A stretch of DNA of 64,000 nt from Kribbella solani. Lineage in GTDB: Bacteria > Actinomycetota > Actinomycetes > Propionibacteriales > Kribbellaceae. The position numbers were made by a program, and so were the translations under genes. Where the stretch lies: NCBI RefSeq assembly GCF_014205295.1, contig NZ_JACHNF010000001.1, positions 4,402,001 through 4,466,000 of the forward strand, given 5' to 3'. This document shows positions 48,140 to 56,728 of this stretch, piece after piece (the stretch's first letter is position 1; each line of letters opens with the position of its first letter). Under the pieces are notes generated by a model that searched no databases, had not been told where the DNA came from, and worked only from the letters and a program-made list of their open reading frames with translations.

Positions 48140-51100
48140 TCACCGCTGGTTGTAGGCAGCGATGACGGTTTGGGTGGTGGTGTTGCCGGCCGCGTCGGTG
48201 GCGGTTGAGCGCAGGGAGACCGACTTGCCGGCGGGGGTTGGGAAGATCGCCTTGCCGCCGGTGACCGGCGCCTGCCGCCAGGTGACGCCGGCGTCGCCGG
48301 AGTACTCGATCTTCAGCTTGCTCACCGGGCCGCCCTGCACCTGAACGGGCAGGACCGTGACCGGCTTCCGGGCCATCGTGTTGGTCCCGTCCACCTCCGG
48401 CCGGAACCCGACCGTGTGGATCGCGACTCCGGGCTGATCTGCCGACGAGGTGAAGGTTGCCTCCAAATCGATCCTGGTCGAGAACGGCAGCACCGCCTGC
48501 GTCCCGGTCGCGACCAGCTTGTACGACGCCTTGCCGGCCGGCAGACCACTGGCAACCAGTTCGTAGAACGAGTCGGCCGAGGCGATCTCCGTCCCTTCCC
48601 GGTAGAGCTTCATGCCCCCGGAAGTCGTGTCCACCCAGCCCACATGACCGTCGGCATCGGCGAGGTTGGACACCGACAGCGCCAGCGCGTCCGCGGACCG
48701 CTTCGCCGTCCGTACCGACGGCACGAACGTGGCCGCGTTCCACCGCTCCTGGTACGACCGGCCGGACCGGTAGTTCACCGGAGCCTCGTCAAGCCGCCAG
48801 GCCGGGATAGGAATCGGCAGGTGGTCGGTGTCCGGTTCGATCGCGCCGTTCCAGCCGTCCGCGATCTCGTCGAGGTAGTACCGGATCGTTCGCGGCGCGT
48901 CGACGCGAATGACGCGCGCATACCCACCGCTGCCGTTCGGGGCGTTCGGGAACATCAGCTTGAACATCCGCGCCCCGTCGGTCGCGTTCACGGTGCTGTC
49001 CACGGTGGCGAGGTCGGACTGCTTGACCTGCCGGTGGAAGCCGGTCGGCAACTCGCCCGGGATGTAGTCGGCGATGCCGTACAGGTACGGCGTGTTCGAG
49101 TACAGTCCGTCGGCGCCGGGTACGCCCCACTGGGACGTGATCTCTCCGTTCAGCTCGGCAGCGGACAGCTTCGGTCCGGTGCTGTACGTGAACATCGTTC
49201 CGGACTTGAACCCGGCCGCTCCGTACGAGTACGGCGCACCCTGGTCGACGACCCGGGTGTACCCGATGAAGCCGTTCGCCTGCTGGGCGTCGGCGCGTGG
49301 CACCGTCGTCGTCACGGGCTTCGCCTTGCGGGCGTCGAGGACCACTGTCCGGTCGGAGGTCAGCTCGATCTTCGGGGCGGTCAGCACGAAGAAGATCCAG
49401 TCCTCCGGTCCCCGCTCGAACTCCTGGAACTGGTCGACCAGGTACTCGCCCTGCGGCAGCCGAAGCGTCACGGTACCGGTCGAGTCCGGCAGGTACCTTT
49501 CCGAGACGTCCTTGTCGATGCCGAGCAAGTGCACGTCGTAATCGGTGTTCGGCTTGCCGTCAGCCTGAACCGTCTTGACGGTCAGGTTGTAGACCGGACC
49601 TTCCTTGTTGACACCCGCCGGGACGACAACCGTCTGGCCGCCGCCGGTTGCCGTGATGCGGCCGCTGTACAGACCGTCCGCACCGCCCAGCGAGGTGTCT
49701 GACATTGCCTGTACGGACGCCGTGCCGCCGGCCGGGACAGTCACCGAGTCGGCGCTCAGCTTCAACGCACCGGCCGGTGCCGGCGACCCGCCTGGAGCAG
49801 TGAGCTCCGAGGTCAGCGACAGTGTGACGGGGTCACCACCCAGGTTGCGGAACGTCACCGCACGAGTCACCGGCTGGTCGTCGGTGTGGGGAAACAACGC
49901 CTTGCCGAAGGAGATGCTGCCGGGCTCGGCGACCACGGTCTGCTTGATCGCCTTGGTCAGGTCGATCCGGCCCGCGCCCTGCTGGAAGGAGGTCTGATCG
50001 GCGACCACCTTGGCCGAGCCCATCAGTGCGGACTTGACGTCGGCCGGCTTCCAGGACGGGTGCTCCTGCAGCAGGATCGCGGCCGCGCCGGCGGTGTGTG
50101 GCGTCGCCATCGATGTTCCGGACAGTTTCAGGTACTTGTCGCCGACCGGCTCACCGATCGACGAGTCCTTCGACTTCGCCGCGACGATGTCCGTACCCGG
50201 CGCGGTCACATCCGGCTTCAGGGCACCGTCACCAACTCGCGGGCCACGACTGGACGTCTCGTTGAGGGCATCCTGCTTCGTCACGTTGCCGACGGTAAGG
50301 GCGGCGTCGGCGCTGCCGGGCGAGCCGATCGTGCCGTCACCCGGTCCCTCGTTGCCGGCCGAGATCACGAACAGCGTGCCGGTCTCGGCGGTCAGCCGGT
50401 TCACCGCTTCTTCCACCGGGTCCAGCTCCGGGGTGTCCGTGCCGCCGAGACTGAGATTGACGATGTTCGCCTTGACGTCCTTCGCGGCCCACTCCATCCC
50501 GGCCAGGATGGCGGAGTCCGCGCAACCCCGGCCCGTACAGACCTTGCCGTCGTAGATCTTCGCGTCCGGCGCGACACCCTTGTACTTACCGCCGGACGCC
50601 GCGCCCGTACCCGCGATCGTCGAGGCGACATGCGTCCCGTGGCCGATCAGGTCGTCGGTCGACTCGGTCGACTCGGTGGTGAAGTTCTTCGCGCCCGCGA
50701 TCTGGGTCGCGAGGTCCGGATGGGTCGCGTCGACACCGGTGTCGAGGACCGCGACCGAGACGCCCTTGCCGGTGTACCCGGCCTGCCACGCGACCGGACC
50801 ACCGATCTGCGGCACGGACTGGTCAAGGGTGAGCTTGCGCTTGCCGTCCAGCCAGAGCTTGCTGAAACCGGCCGTGCTCAGGAAGGTTTTCGCGTTGTTC
50901 TTGCTGACTTTCAGGGCCGCGCCGCCGATCGACGGCAGTTGCCGGGTGAGCTTCGCGCTCTTCGGCACGGCACGTTTCGCGGCTTTGGCGTACGTCGTCA
51001 GCACCGGAATCGTACTGGTCGACGTGTCGTCGTAACCGTCCTTCACCAACTGCGTCACGTCGAAGAGCCGGCGATCGATCCGGCCGGCGCCGACGTCCTT

Positions 51101-51421
51101 CGTCACATCGGCCGGGATGAAATACGTGTGATCCTTCAGGCTGTAGGTGGTGAAGCCGACGTTCTCCCGGCCCGCCGCCGGCTCGACGGCCACCTTCTTC
51201 GTGTCCCCGCCCGGCAGCCGCACCTTGTCGCCGGTGATCAGCGTGACGCTGACGTCCTTGCCGGACTTGGACGTTTCTGCCGCCGGGGCGGAAGCCGCCG
51301 CGGGTGGTCGGGCCGTCGGTTCGGCCTGGGCGGGTGCTGGTAGGGCGGCGGTGAGGCCCGCGATCGCCACGGCGGCGATCGCGGGCCTGCCTCTACGCAC
51401 GGATTTCGGACTCAAGGCCAC
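48140..51421 (-). CDS. Large secreted S8 subtilase, copy 1
   Basis: This 1093-residue subtilisin-like serine protease has a signal peptide (PAIAAVAIAGLTAALPAPAQA), a propeptide of about 170 residues and a catalytic domain with Asp in VAVLDTGVDATHPDL (about 229), His in GHGTHVASTIAG (about 261) and Ser in GTSMATPHTAGAAA (about 437). The remaining 600 residues are beta-rich and end in an Ig-like repeat (SLRSTATDAAGNTTTQT). I choose GTG 51421, with GGGAG 7 nt upstream, because the N-terminus then aligns with copy 2; TTG 51463 is the longer reading. It is 73 bp downstream of its paralogue and may share its transcript. Confidence 0.94.
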   Translation of the reverse strand: MALSPKSVRRGRPAIAAVAIAGLTAALPAPAQAEPTARPPAAASAPAAETSKSGKDVSVTLITGDKVRLPGGDTKKVAVEPAAGRENVGFTTYSLKDHTYFIPADVTKDVGAGRIDRRLFDVTQLVKDGYDDTSTSTIPVLTTYAKAAKRAVPKSAKLTRQLPSIGGAALKVSKNNAKTFLSTAGFSKLWLDGKRKLTLDQSVPQIGGPVAWQAGYTGKGVSVAVLDTGVDATHPDLATQIAGAKNFTTESTESTDDLIGHGTHVASTIAGTGAASGGKYKGVAPDAKIYDGKVCTGRGCADSAILAGMEWAAKDVKANIVNLSLGGTDTPELDPVEEAVNRLTAETGTLFVISAGNEGPGDGTIGSPGSADAALTVGNVTKQDALNETSSRGPRVGDGALKPDVTAPGTDIVAAKSKDSSIGEPVGDKYLKLSGTSMATPHTAGAAAILLQEHPSWKPADVKSALMGSAKVVADQTSFQQGAGRIDLTKAIKQTVVAEPGSISFGKALFPHTDDQPVTRAVTFRNLGGDPVTLSLTSELTAPGGSPAPAGALKLSADSVTVPAGGTASVQAMSDTSLGGADGLYSGRITATGGGQTVVVPAGVNKEGPVYNLTVKTVQADGKPNTDYDVHLLGIDKDVSERYLPDSTGTVTLRLPQGEYLVDQFQEFERGPEDWIFFVLTAPKIELTSDRTVVLDARKAKPVTTTVPRADAQQANGFIGYTRVVDQGAPYSYGAAGFKSGTMFTYSTGPKLSAAELNGEITSQWGVPGADGLYSNTPYLYGIADYIPGELPTGFHRQVKQSDLATVDSTVNATDGARMFKLMFPNAPNGSGGYARVIRVDAPRTIRYYLDEIADGWNGAIEPDTDHLPIPIPAWRLDEAPVNYRSGRSYQERWNAATFVPSVRTAKRSADALALSVSNLADADGHVGWVDTTSGGMKLYREGTEIASADSFYELVASGLPAGKASYKLVATGTQAVLPFSTRIDLEATFTSSADQPGVAIHTVGFRPEVDGTNTMARKPVTVLPVQVQGGPVSKLKIEYSGDAGVTWRQAPVTGGKAIFPTPAGKSVSLRSTATDAAGNTTTQTVIAAYNQR

Positions 51422-51494
51422 TGAAGGTCTCCCAGGAAGTCGGATTCGTCGACGTACTGCCAAAACGTGACGACCGATCTCCCTGGTTGCACCG

Positions 51495-54400
51495 TCAGCG
51501 AAGGTTGTACGCGGTGATCACCGTTTGGGTAGTGGTGTTGCCGGCGGCGTCGGTCGCGGTCGAGCGGAGCGACACCGTCTTTCCGGCCGGGGTGGTGAAG
51601 GTGGCCGTCTTGCCCTTGACCTCGGCCTTCTTCCAGGTGCTGCCGCCGTTGTCGGAGTACTCGACGGTCACCTTCGTCACCGGACCACCCGCCACCTCGA
51701 ACGGGATGCTCGTCATCGGCTTGCGCGCGACCGTGTTCTTGCCGTCCACGTCCGGCCGGAACGCGACGGTGTGCAACGCGATCTCCTGCTGATCCGCGGC
51801 CGAGCTGAACGTCGCTTCCAGATCGATCCGGGTCGAGAACGGCACCAGCTTCTGCGTACCCGTCGTCACCAGCCTGTACGTCGTCTTGCCGGCCGGCAGG
51901 TCCTTCGCATCCACCGTGCCGAACGAGTCCGAGTTACTGACTATGGTGCCGCCGCGATAGAGCTTCGTACTGGCTGACTGCATCCGTACGCCACCGAGAT
52001 GACCGTCCGCGTCGGTCAGGCTGGCGATCACGATCCCGAGCCAGTCGGAAGTACGCGCGATCCGCCGCACCGCCGGGCCGAACACCGCCGCGTTCCAGCG
52101 TTCCTGATAGTGCCGACCGACCTGGTAGCGCGTCGCCGGGCTTTCGATCGTCCAGTCCGGGAACGGGACCGGCTTACCCGTGATGTCCTGCTGGACCGCG
52201 CCGGACCAGCCGTACGCCGTCTGGTCCAGGTAGTAGCGGATCGATCGGGGCGCATCGAGACCGATGACCCGTGCCCACCCGGTGTCGCCACCGATCAGCT
52301 CCGGCGCCATTGTCTTGAACACCTTCGCGTCGGTCGCGTGCACGGTTTGGTCCACCACGGCGAAGTCCGACAGCTTCGCCTTCCGGTTGAACCCGGTCAC
52401 GACCGCGCCGGGCTTGAAGTCGGCGGTCCCGTACAGGTATGGCGTGTTGGTGAAGCGCCCGTCCGCACCCGGCACACCCCACTGTGAGGTGATCCGCCCG
52501 ACCAGTTCCTTCGGGCTGAGCGTCGGTCCGGTGCTGTAGGTGTAGACCTGGTTGAGCGCGGTGGCCGTCGTCGACCCGTCGCGGTAGTCGGCTCCGATCT
52601 TTCGGTTGTACCCGATGTCCAGATTCGCCAGCGCCGCGCCGGCCGTCGGTACCGTCACGCTGACCGGCTTCGCCTTCCGCGCGTCGAGGACGATGGTTCG
52701 GTCGGACGTCAGCTTCACGCTGGGTGCCAGCAGTTTGTAGAACACCCAGTCGTCTTTCTTCCGTTCGAACTCCTGGAACTGGTCGAGCATGTACTCGCCC
52801 TGCGGCAGCCGCAGCGTCGCCGTGCCGGTCGCGTCCGGCGTGTAGTCGTTCGAGCTGGCGTTGTCGATGCCGAACGCGGTCACCGGGTACTGCTTGTCCG
52901 GCTTGCCGTCGGGCCGGATCAGCTTGACCTTCAGGTTGTACGTCGGGCCTTCCTTGTCGAGCCCGATCGGAACGGTGACGGTCTGGCCGCCACCTGTCGC
53001 GGTGATGCGGCCGCTGTACAGACCGTCCGCGCCGCCGAGCGTGGTGTCCGAGGTCGCCTGTACGGACGCCGTGCCGCCGGCCGGGACCTGCACCGAGTCG
53101 GCGCTCAGCTTGAACGCACCCGCCGGCGCCGGCGAACCATCCGGAGCTGAGAACACGGACGTCAGGGCGAGCGTGACCGGCGCGGTGCCCAGGTTGTGGA
53201 ACGTCACCGGACGAGTCACCGGCTTGTCGTCGGTGTGCGGGAACAACGCCTTGCCGAACGACACACTGCCTGGCTCGGCGACGACCGTCTGCTTGATCGC
53301 CTTGGTCAGGTCGATCCGGCCGGCGCCCTGCTGGAACGACGTTTGATCAGCCGCGATCTTGGCCGATCCCATCAGCGCGGACTTCAGGTCGGCCGGCTTC
53401 CAGGACGGGTGCTCCTGGAGCAGCAGCGCGGCCGCGCCGGCGGTGTGTGGCGTCGCCATCGACGTACCGGACAGTTTCAGGTACTTGTCGCCAACCGGCT
53501 CACCGATCGAGGAGTCCTTGGACTTGGCGGCCACGATGTCCGTACCCGGCGCGGTCACGTCCGGCTTCAGCGCGCTGTCGCCGAGGCGCGGGCCGCGGCT
53601 GGACAGCTCGTTGAGGGCATCCTGCTTCGTCACGTTGCCGACGGTGAGGGCGGCGTCGGCGCTGCCGGGCGAGTTGATCGTTCCATCGCCAGGCCCGTCA
53701 TTGCCGGCCGAGACCACGAACAAGGTGCCCGTCTCGGCGGTCAGGCGGTTCACCGCTTCTTCCAGCGGATCGACCTCGGGCGTGTCCGCGCCGCCGACGC
53801 TCAGGTTGACGATCTTCGCCTTGACGTCCTTCGCGGCCCATTCCATCCCGGCCAGGATGGCGGAGTCCGGGCAGCCGTCCAGGCCGCAGATCTTCCCGTC
53901 GTAGATCTTCGCGTCCGGCGCGACACCCTTGTACTTACCGCCGGACGCCGCGCCCGTACCCGCGATCGTCGAGGCGACGTGGGTGCCGTGACCGACCAGA
54001 TCGGCGGTCGACTCGCTGGTGAAGTTCTTCTCCCCCGCGAGCTGCGTCGCGAGGTCCGGATGAGTGGCGTCGACACCGGAGTCCAGTACGGCGACCGAGA
54101 CGCCCTTGCCGGTGTACCCGGCCTGCCACGCGACCGGACCACCGATCTGCGGCACGGACTGGTCAAGGGTGAGCTTGCGCTTGCCGTCCAGCCAGAGCTT
54201 GCTGAAACCGGCCGTCTGCAGGAAGGTCTTGGCATCCGGCTTGTCCACCCTCAGCGCGGCGCCACCGATCGCCGCGAGCTGCCGGACAAGCTTCGTGCCT
54301 TCTGGTACGGAACGCTTCGCCGCTTTGGCGTACGTCGTCAGCACCGGAATCGTACCGGTCGACGCGTCGTCGTAACCGTCTCGCACCAACTGCGCCACGT

Positions 54401-54752
54401 CGAAGAGCCGGCGATCGATCCGGCCGACGCCGATGTCCCGCGCGACATCCGCCGGGACGACGTACGCATGGCCCTTGAACCGGTACGTGTTGAAGCCGAT
54501 GTTCTCCCGGCCGGCGGCCGGCTGGATCGACGCCTTGCCGACGTCCCCACCCGGCAGTAGCACCTTGTCGCCGGTGATCAGCGTGACGCTGAGGTCCTTA
54601 CCGGTCTTCGCCAACGCGGCGGGCGCTTGGGCAGGTGCTTGGGCGAGCGTTTGGGCGGGCAGAGCCGCGTGAACAGGCGCCGGCACGGCGGCGACGAGAC
54701 CCGCGACCGCCAGGGCGGCGATCGCGGGCACTGATCTTGGTAACACAGCCAC
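51495..54752 (-). CDS. Large secreted S8 subtilase, copy 2
   Basis: This 1085-residue paralogue of the neighbouring protease has the same plan: signal peptide (PAIAALAVAGLVAAVPAPVHA), propeptide, subtilase triad (Asp about 222, His about 256, Ser about 431) and a long C-terminal part ending SLRSTATDAAGNTTTQTVITAYNLR-like. The catalytic half is almost identical to copy 1 and the C-terminal half clearly diverged, so the two probably share a maturation mode but differ in substrate recognition. GTG 54752 has GGAGG 5 nt upstream. It is upstream of copy 1 in the same direction. Confidence 0.94.
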   Translation of the reverse strand: MAVLPRSVPAIAALAVAGLVAAVPAPVHAALPAQTLAQAPAQAPAALAKTGKDLSVTLITGDKVLLPGGDVGKASIQPAAGRENIGFNTYRFKGHAYVVPADVARDIGVGRIDRRLFDVAQLVRDGYDDASTGTIPVLTTYAKAAKRSVPEGTKLVRQLAAIGGAALRVDKPDAKTFLQTAGFSKLWLDGKRKLTLDQSVPQIGGPVAWQAGYTGKGVSVAVLDSGVDATHPDLATQLAGEKNFTSESTADLVGHGTHVASTIAGTGAASGGKYKGVAPDAKIYDGKICGLDGCPDSAILAGMEWAAKDVKAKIVNLSVGGADTPEVDPLEEAVNRLTAETGTLFVVSAGNDGPGDGTINSPGSADAALTVGNVTKQDALNELSSRGPRLGDSALKPDVTAPGTDIVAAKSKDSSIGEPVGDKYLKLSGTSMATPHTAGAAALLLQEHPSWKPADLKSALMGSAKIAADQTSFQQGAGRIDLTKAIKQTVVAEPGSVSFGKALFPHTDDKPVTRPVTFHNLGTAPVTLALTSVFSAPDGSPAPAGAFKLSADSVQVPAGGTASVQATSDTTLGGADGLYSGRITATGGGQTVTVPIGLDKEGPTYNLKVKLIRPDGKPDKQYPVTAFGIDNASSNDYTPDATGTATLRLPQGEYMLDQFQEFERKKDDWVFYKLLAPSVKLTSDRTIVLDARKAKPVSVTVPTAGAALANLDIGYNRKIGADYRDGSTTATALNQVYTYSTGPTLSPKELVGRITSQWGVPGADGRFTNTPYLYGTADFKPGAVVTGFNRKAKLSDFAVVDQTVHATDAKVFKTMAPELIGGDTGWARVIGLDAPRSIRYYLDQTAYGWSGAVQQDITGKPVPFPDWTIESPATRYQVGRHYQERWNAAVFGPAVRRIARTSDWLGIVIASLTDADGHLGGVRMQSASTKLYRGGTIVSNSDSFGTVDAKDLPAGKTTYRLVTTGTQKLVPFSTRIDLEATFSSAADQQEIALHTVAFRPDVDGKNTVARKPMTSIPFEVAGGPVTKVTVEYSDNGGSTWKKAEVKGKTATFTTPAGKTVSLRSTATDAAGNTTTQTVITAYNLR

Positions 54753-54868
54753 TCGGGCCTCCAGAAGTCGGTTGTCTGCGCACGTTCAAGACGGAACACC
54801 CGACTTCCGGGGTTGCATGCCCAACGCAACGAATAGGCCCAGATCACGCTCTGGTCCGTTCCGGTACG

Positions 54869-55579
54869 TCAGGCAGGCGGGGCGACGGTCGCGTCGGCCT
54901 GGCCGGAGGTGGCCAGGGACGTGGCGATGAAGCCTGAGGACTTGAGGTCCTCGATCAGGGCGTGCAGGTACGCGACGGTGTCCGGGTGCTTGGACTTCGC
55001 GGTGCCGACGGCCTGCTGGATCTGCATGAAGCGTTCGTCGATCAAGCGCAGGTCCGGGTGCTCGGCGACGTACCGGGTGATCGGCTGCCGGATGCCGGCG
55101 GCCACTTCCAGTTTGTCGGCGCGGAACACGTCCACGCCCTCGGCGCCTCGGACCACCGTTGCCTGCTGCAAGGTTCGGGTCAGGTACAGGTCGTACGCCG
55201 AGCCTTGTTTCACGCCGATCCGTACGCCGGCCGCGTCGACGTCCGCGACCGTCGTCAGCGCGGACTCACGCGGTACGGCGAAAACGCCCTCGATCACGAC
55301 GTACGGCGCGGTGAACGCGACCTCCTCGGCCCGGGCCGGGTCGACGGCGAGGAAACAGAGGTCGGCCCGGCCGGCCGTCATCGCCTCGAAGGACTTTCGG
55401 GCCGCGTCGAAACAGACCAGCTCCAGCGGAAGCTCCAAGCGGCGGGCCAGCTCGCGGGCGAGGTCGACGGTGACTCCGGCCGGCGCATCCGGCGTACCCT
55501 GCGCGAGAACCGGATTACCCAGATTGATCGAGGCCCGCAGGACACCGCCCGGCGCGAGATCAGCTGCAACTGTGCTCAT
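54869..55579 (-). CDS. Signal-less periplasmic-binding-protein-like domain (SBP_bac_3)
   Basis: This 236-residue protein is a family 3 solute-binding domain like those of amino acid ABC transporters: GVTVDLARELARRLELPLELVCFDAARKSFEAMTAGRADLCFLAV and VRIGVKQGSAYDLYLTRTL. No signal peptide or lipobox precedes it when started at ATG 55579, so it should be cytosolic. The ATG lies 7 nt after TAGGGT on the minus strand, which supports this start. Longer upstream frames are low-complexity Arg/Pro sequence and I reject them. Known relatives without export signals may act as sensors or cyclohexadienyl-dehydratase-like enzymes; function is open. Confidence 0.82.
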   Translation of the reverse strand: MSTVAADLAPGGVLRASINLGNPVLAQGTPDAPAGVTVDLARELARRLELPLELVCFDAARKSFEAMTAGRADLCFLAVDPARAEEVAFTAPYVVIEGVFAVPRESALTTVADVDAAGVRIGVKQGSAYDLYLTRTLQQATVVRGAEGVDVFRADKLEVAAGIRQPITRYVAEHPDLRLIDERFMQIQQAVGTAKSKHPDTVAYLHALIEDLKSSGFIATSLATSGQADATVAPPA

Positions 55580-55683
55580 ACCGGCGACCCTATCCACCAC
55601 CGCGCCCGATGCCATCGGGCTGACTGATTCCGTCAGTCCAAAATGCCGGGGCGGCTTCCGGTGCGGCGTCGTAGGCTTCGGGA

Positions 55684-56361
55684 ATGGATCTGACGGCTCT
55701 CCAGGAGCAGTTCGGCGCGTCCGGGGCCGAGGTGGTGCGCTTGGGATGCTCGGACGCGACCGTGGTGCGGCTGGAGCGGGGGCGCGAGCGGCTGTTCTAC
55801 AAGCATGGCTCGGAGGTGGGCGCGGAAGCGGACCGGCTGGCCTGGCTCGCGGGTACCGGGTTCCCGTGCCCACAGATCGTTGATCGGGCCAACGACTGGC
55901 TGCTGACCAAGGAACTGCCCGGCGTGGACGCGTCGCAGCCCTGGCCGGCGCGGGACCGGCCGGCCGTACTCGCGGCGATCGCCGCCGGGTTGCGCGCGCT
56001 GGACGAGCTGACGGACTGCCCGTTCCGATCCCCATTTCCGGGCACGGCCGACGCGGTCACGCACGGGGACGCGGTCACGCACGGGGACGCGGTCACGCAC
56101 GGGGACTACGCGGCGCCGAACGTGTTCGTCGATCCGGAAACCCTTCGGTTCACCGGCGTCCTGGACCTCAGCCGGCTCGGCCGGGGCGATCGGTACCTCG
56201 ATCTCGCGCTGATGTTCAAGAGCCTGCGCGGCAATCTCAACCCGCAATACGGCGGACCGCCCGCGGCCCGGCGGTTCGTCGAGTTGTACGGCGCCGATCC
56301 GGACGACCCGCGGATCGAGCACTACATCACCCTCGATGACACCGAGGGCTACCTGCCCTGA
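55684..56361 (+). CDS. Aminoglycoside-phosphotransferase-like kinase with triplicated catalytic motif
   Basis: This 225-residue protein has the APH/protein-kinase-like fold: nucleotide-side KHGSEVGAEADRLAWLAGTG, then the catalytic loop HGDYAAPN (H139, D141, N146) and the metal aspartate in GVLDLSRLGRGDRYLDLAL. It resembles APH(3')-type kinases but the substrate may be something other than an aminoglycoside. Just before the loop the hexapeptide DAVTHG is present three times (residues 123-140) because of an 18-bp tandem triplication, so HGD occurs three times; only the last has the downstream asparagine. Confidence 0.85.
   Translation: MDLTALQEQFGASGAEVVRLGCSDATVVRLERGRERLFYKHGSEVGAEADRLAWLAGTGFPCPQIVDRANDWLLTKELPGVDASQPWPARDRPAVLAAIAAGLRALDELTDCPFRSPFPGTADAVTHGDAVTHGDAVTHGDYAAPNVFVDPETLRFTGVLDLSRLGRGDRYLDLALMFKSLRGNLNPQYGGPPAARRFVELYGADPDDPRIEHYITLDDTEGYLP
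56050..56103 (+). repeat. 18-bp in-frame triplication at the APH catalytic loop
   Basis: GACGCGGTCACGCACGGG occurs three times without any change at 56050-56067, 56068-56085 and 56086-56103, followed by GACTAC. Perfect identity means it is recent or still changing in copy number. Confidence 0.95.
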
Positions 56362-56546
56362 TACGCCCGGCGGTAGGCGCTCGGCGTAGTCCGGACCGCC
56401 GCCCGGAACCGCCGGCGCAGGTTGGTTGCCGAGGACAACCCGACCTTCAGCGCGATGGTTTCGACCGAAAGGTCGGTTTCCTCAAGCAGGGCACGAGTTC
56501 TGGCGATTCGCTGGGCCAGCAGCCATTGGCCGGGCGCGACAATCCT
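56349..56546 (-). pseudogene. C-terminal remnant of an AraC family regulator
   Basis: Reading the minus strand from 56546 gives about 65 codons, VAPGQWLLAQRIARTRALLEET and following, then a second helix-turn-helix (ALKVGLSSATNLRRRFRAAV), ending at TAG 56351-56349. This is the last quarter of a GlxA-type AraC regulator. No start codon, first helix-turn-helix or sensor domain precedes it; instead, at about 56546-56570, the DNA changes to the cupin remnant on the other strand. It is almost certainly dead. Confidence 0.75.
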
Positions 56547-56569
56547 GTGGACAACGCGATGACGTCCAT

Positions 56570-56728
56570 CAGCCCGGGCCGGAGGAGGTGTTCGTCGTGG
56601 ATGGCGTGTTCAACGACGGCGACCGTGACTACCCGGCCGGTTCGTCCATCCACGCCCCGGCCGGGGCGTCGCACGTGCCGCGGTCCGCTACCGGCTGCAC
56701 GTTGTTCTTGTTCTACCCACAGGGTTAG
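56570..56728 (+). pseudogene. C-terminal remnant of a ChrR-type cupin protein
   Basis: From 56570 the plus strand codes for PGPEEVFVVDGVFNDGDRDYPAGS and continues through HAPAGASHVPRSATGCTLFLFYPQG to TAG 56728. This matches the end of the ChrR-like cupin (anti-sigma/oxygenase-type) domain. The first half of the domain and the start are missing. The fragment abuts the AraC remnant, and its stop overlaps the end of the pirin gene by 4 bp. Confidence 0.7.

Noticed and set aside
56426..56728. 100-residue open frame covering the cupin remnant as an intact gene
   Set aside because: The first 48 codons read through the AraC remnant antisense and do not belong to the cupin domain; it is better called a pseudogene.
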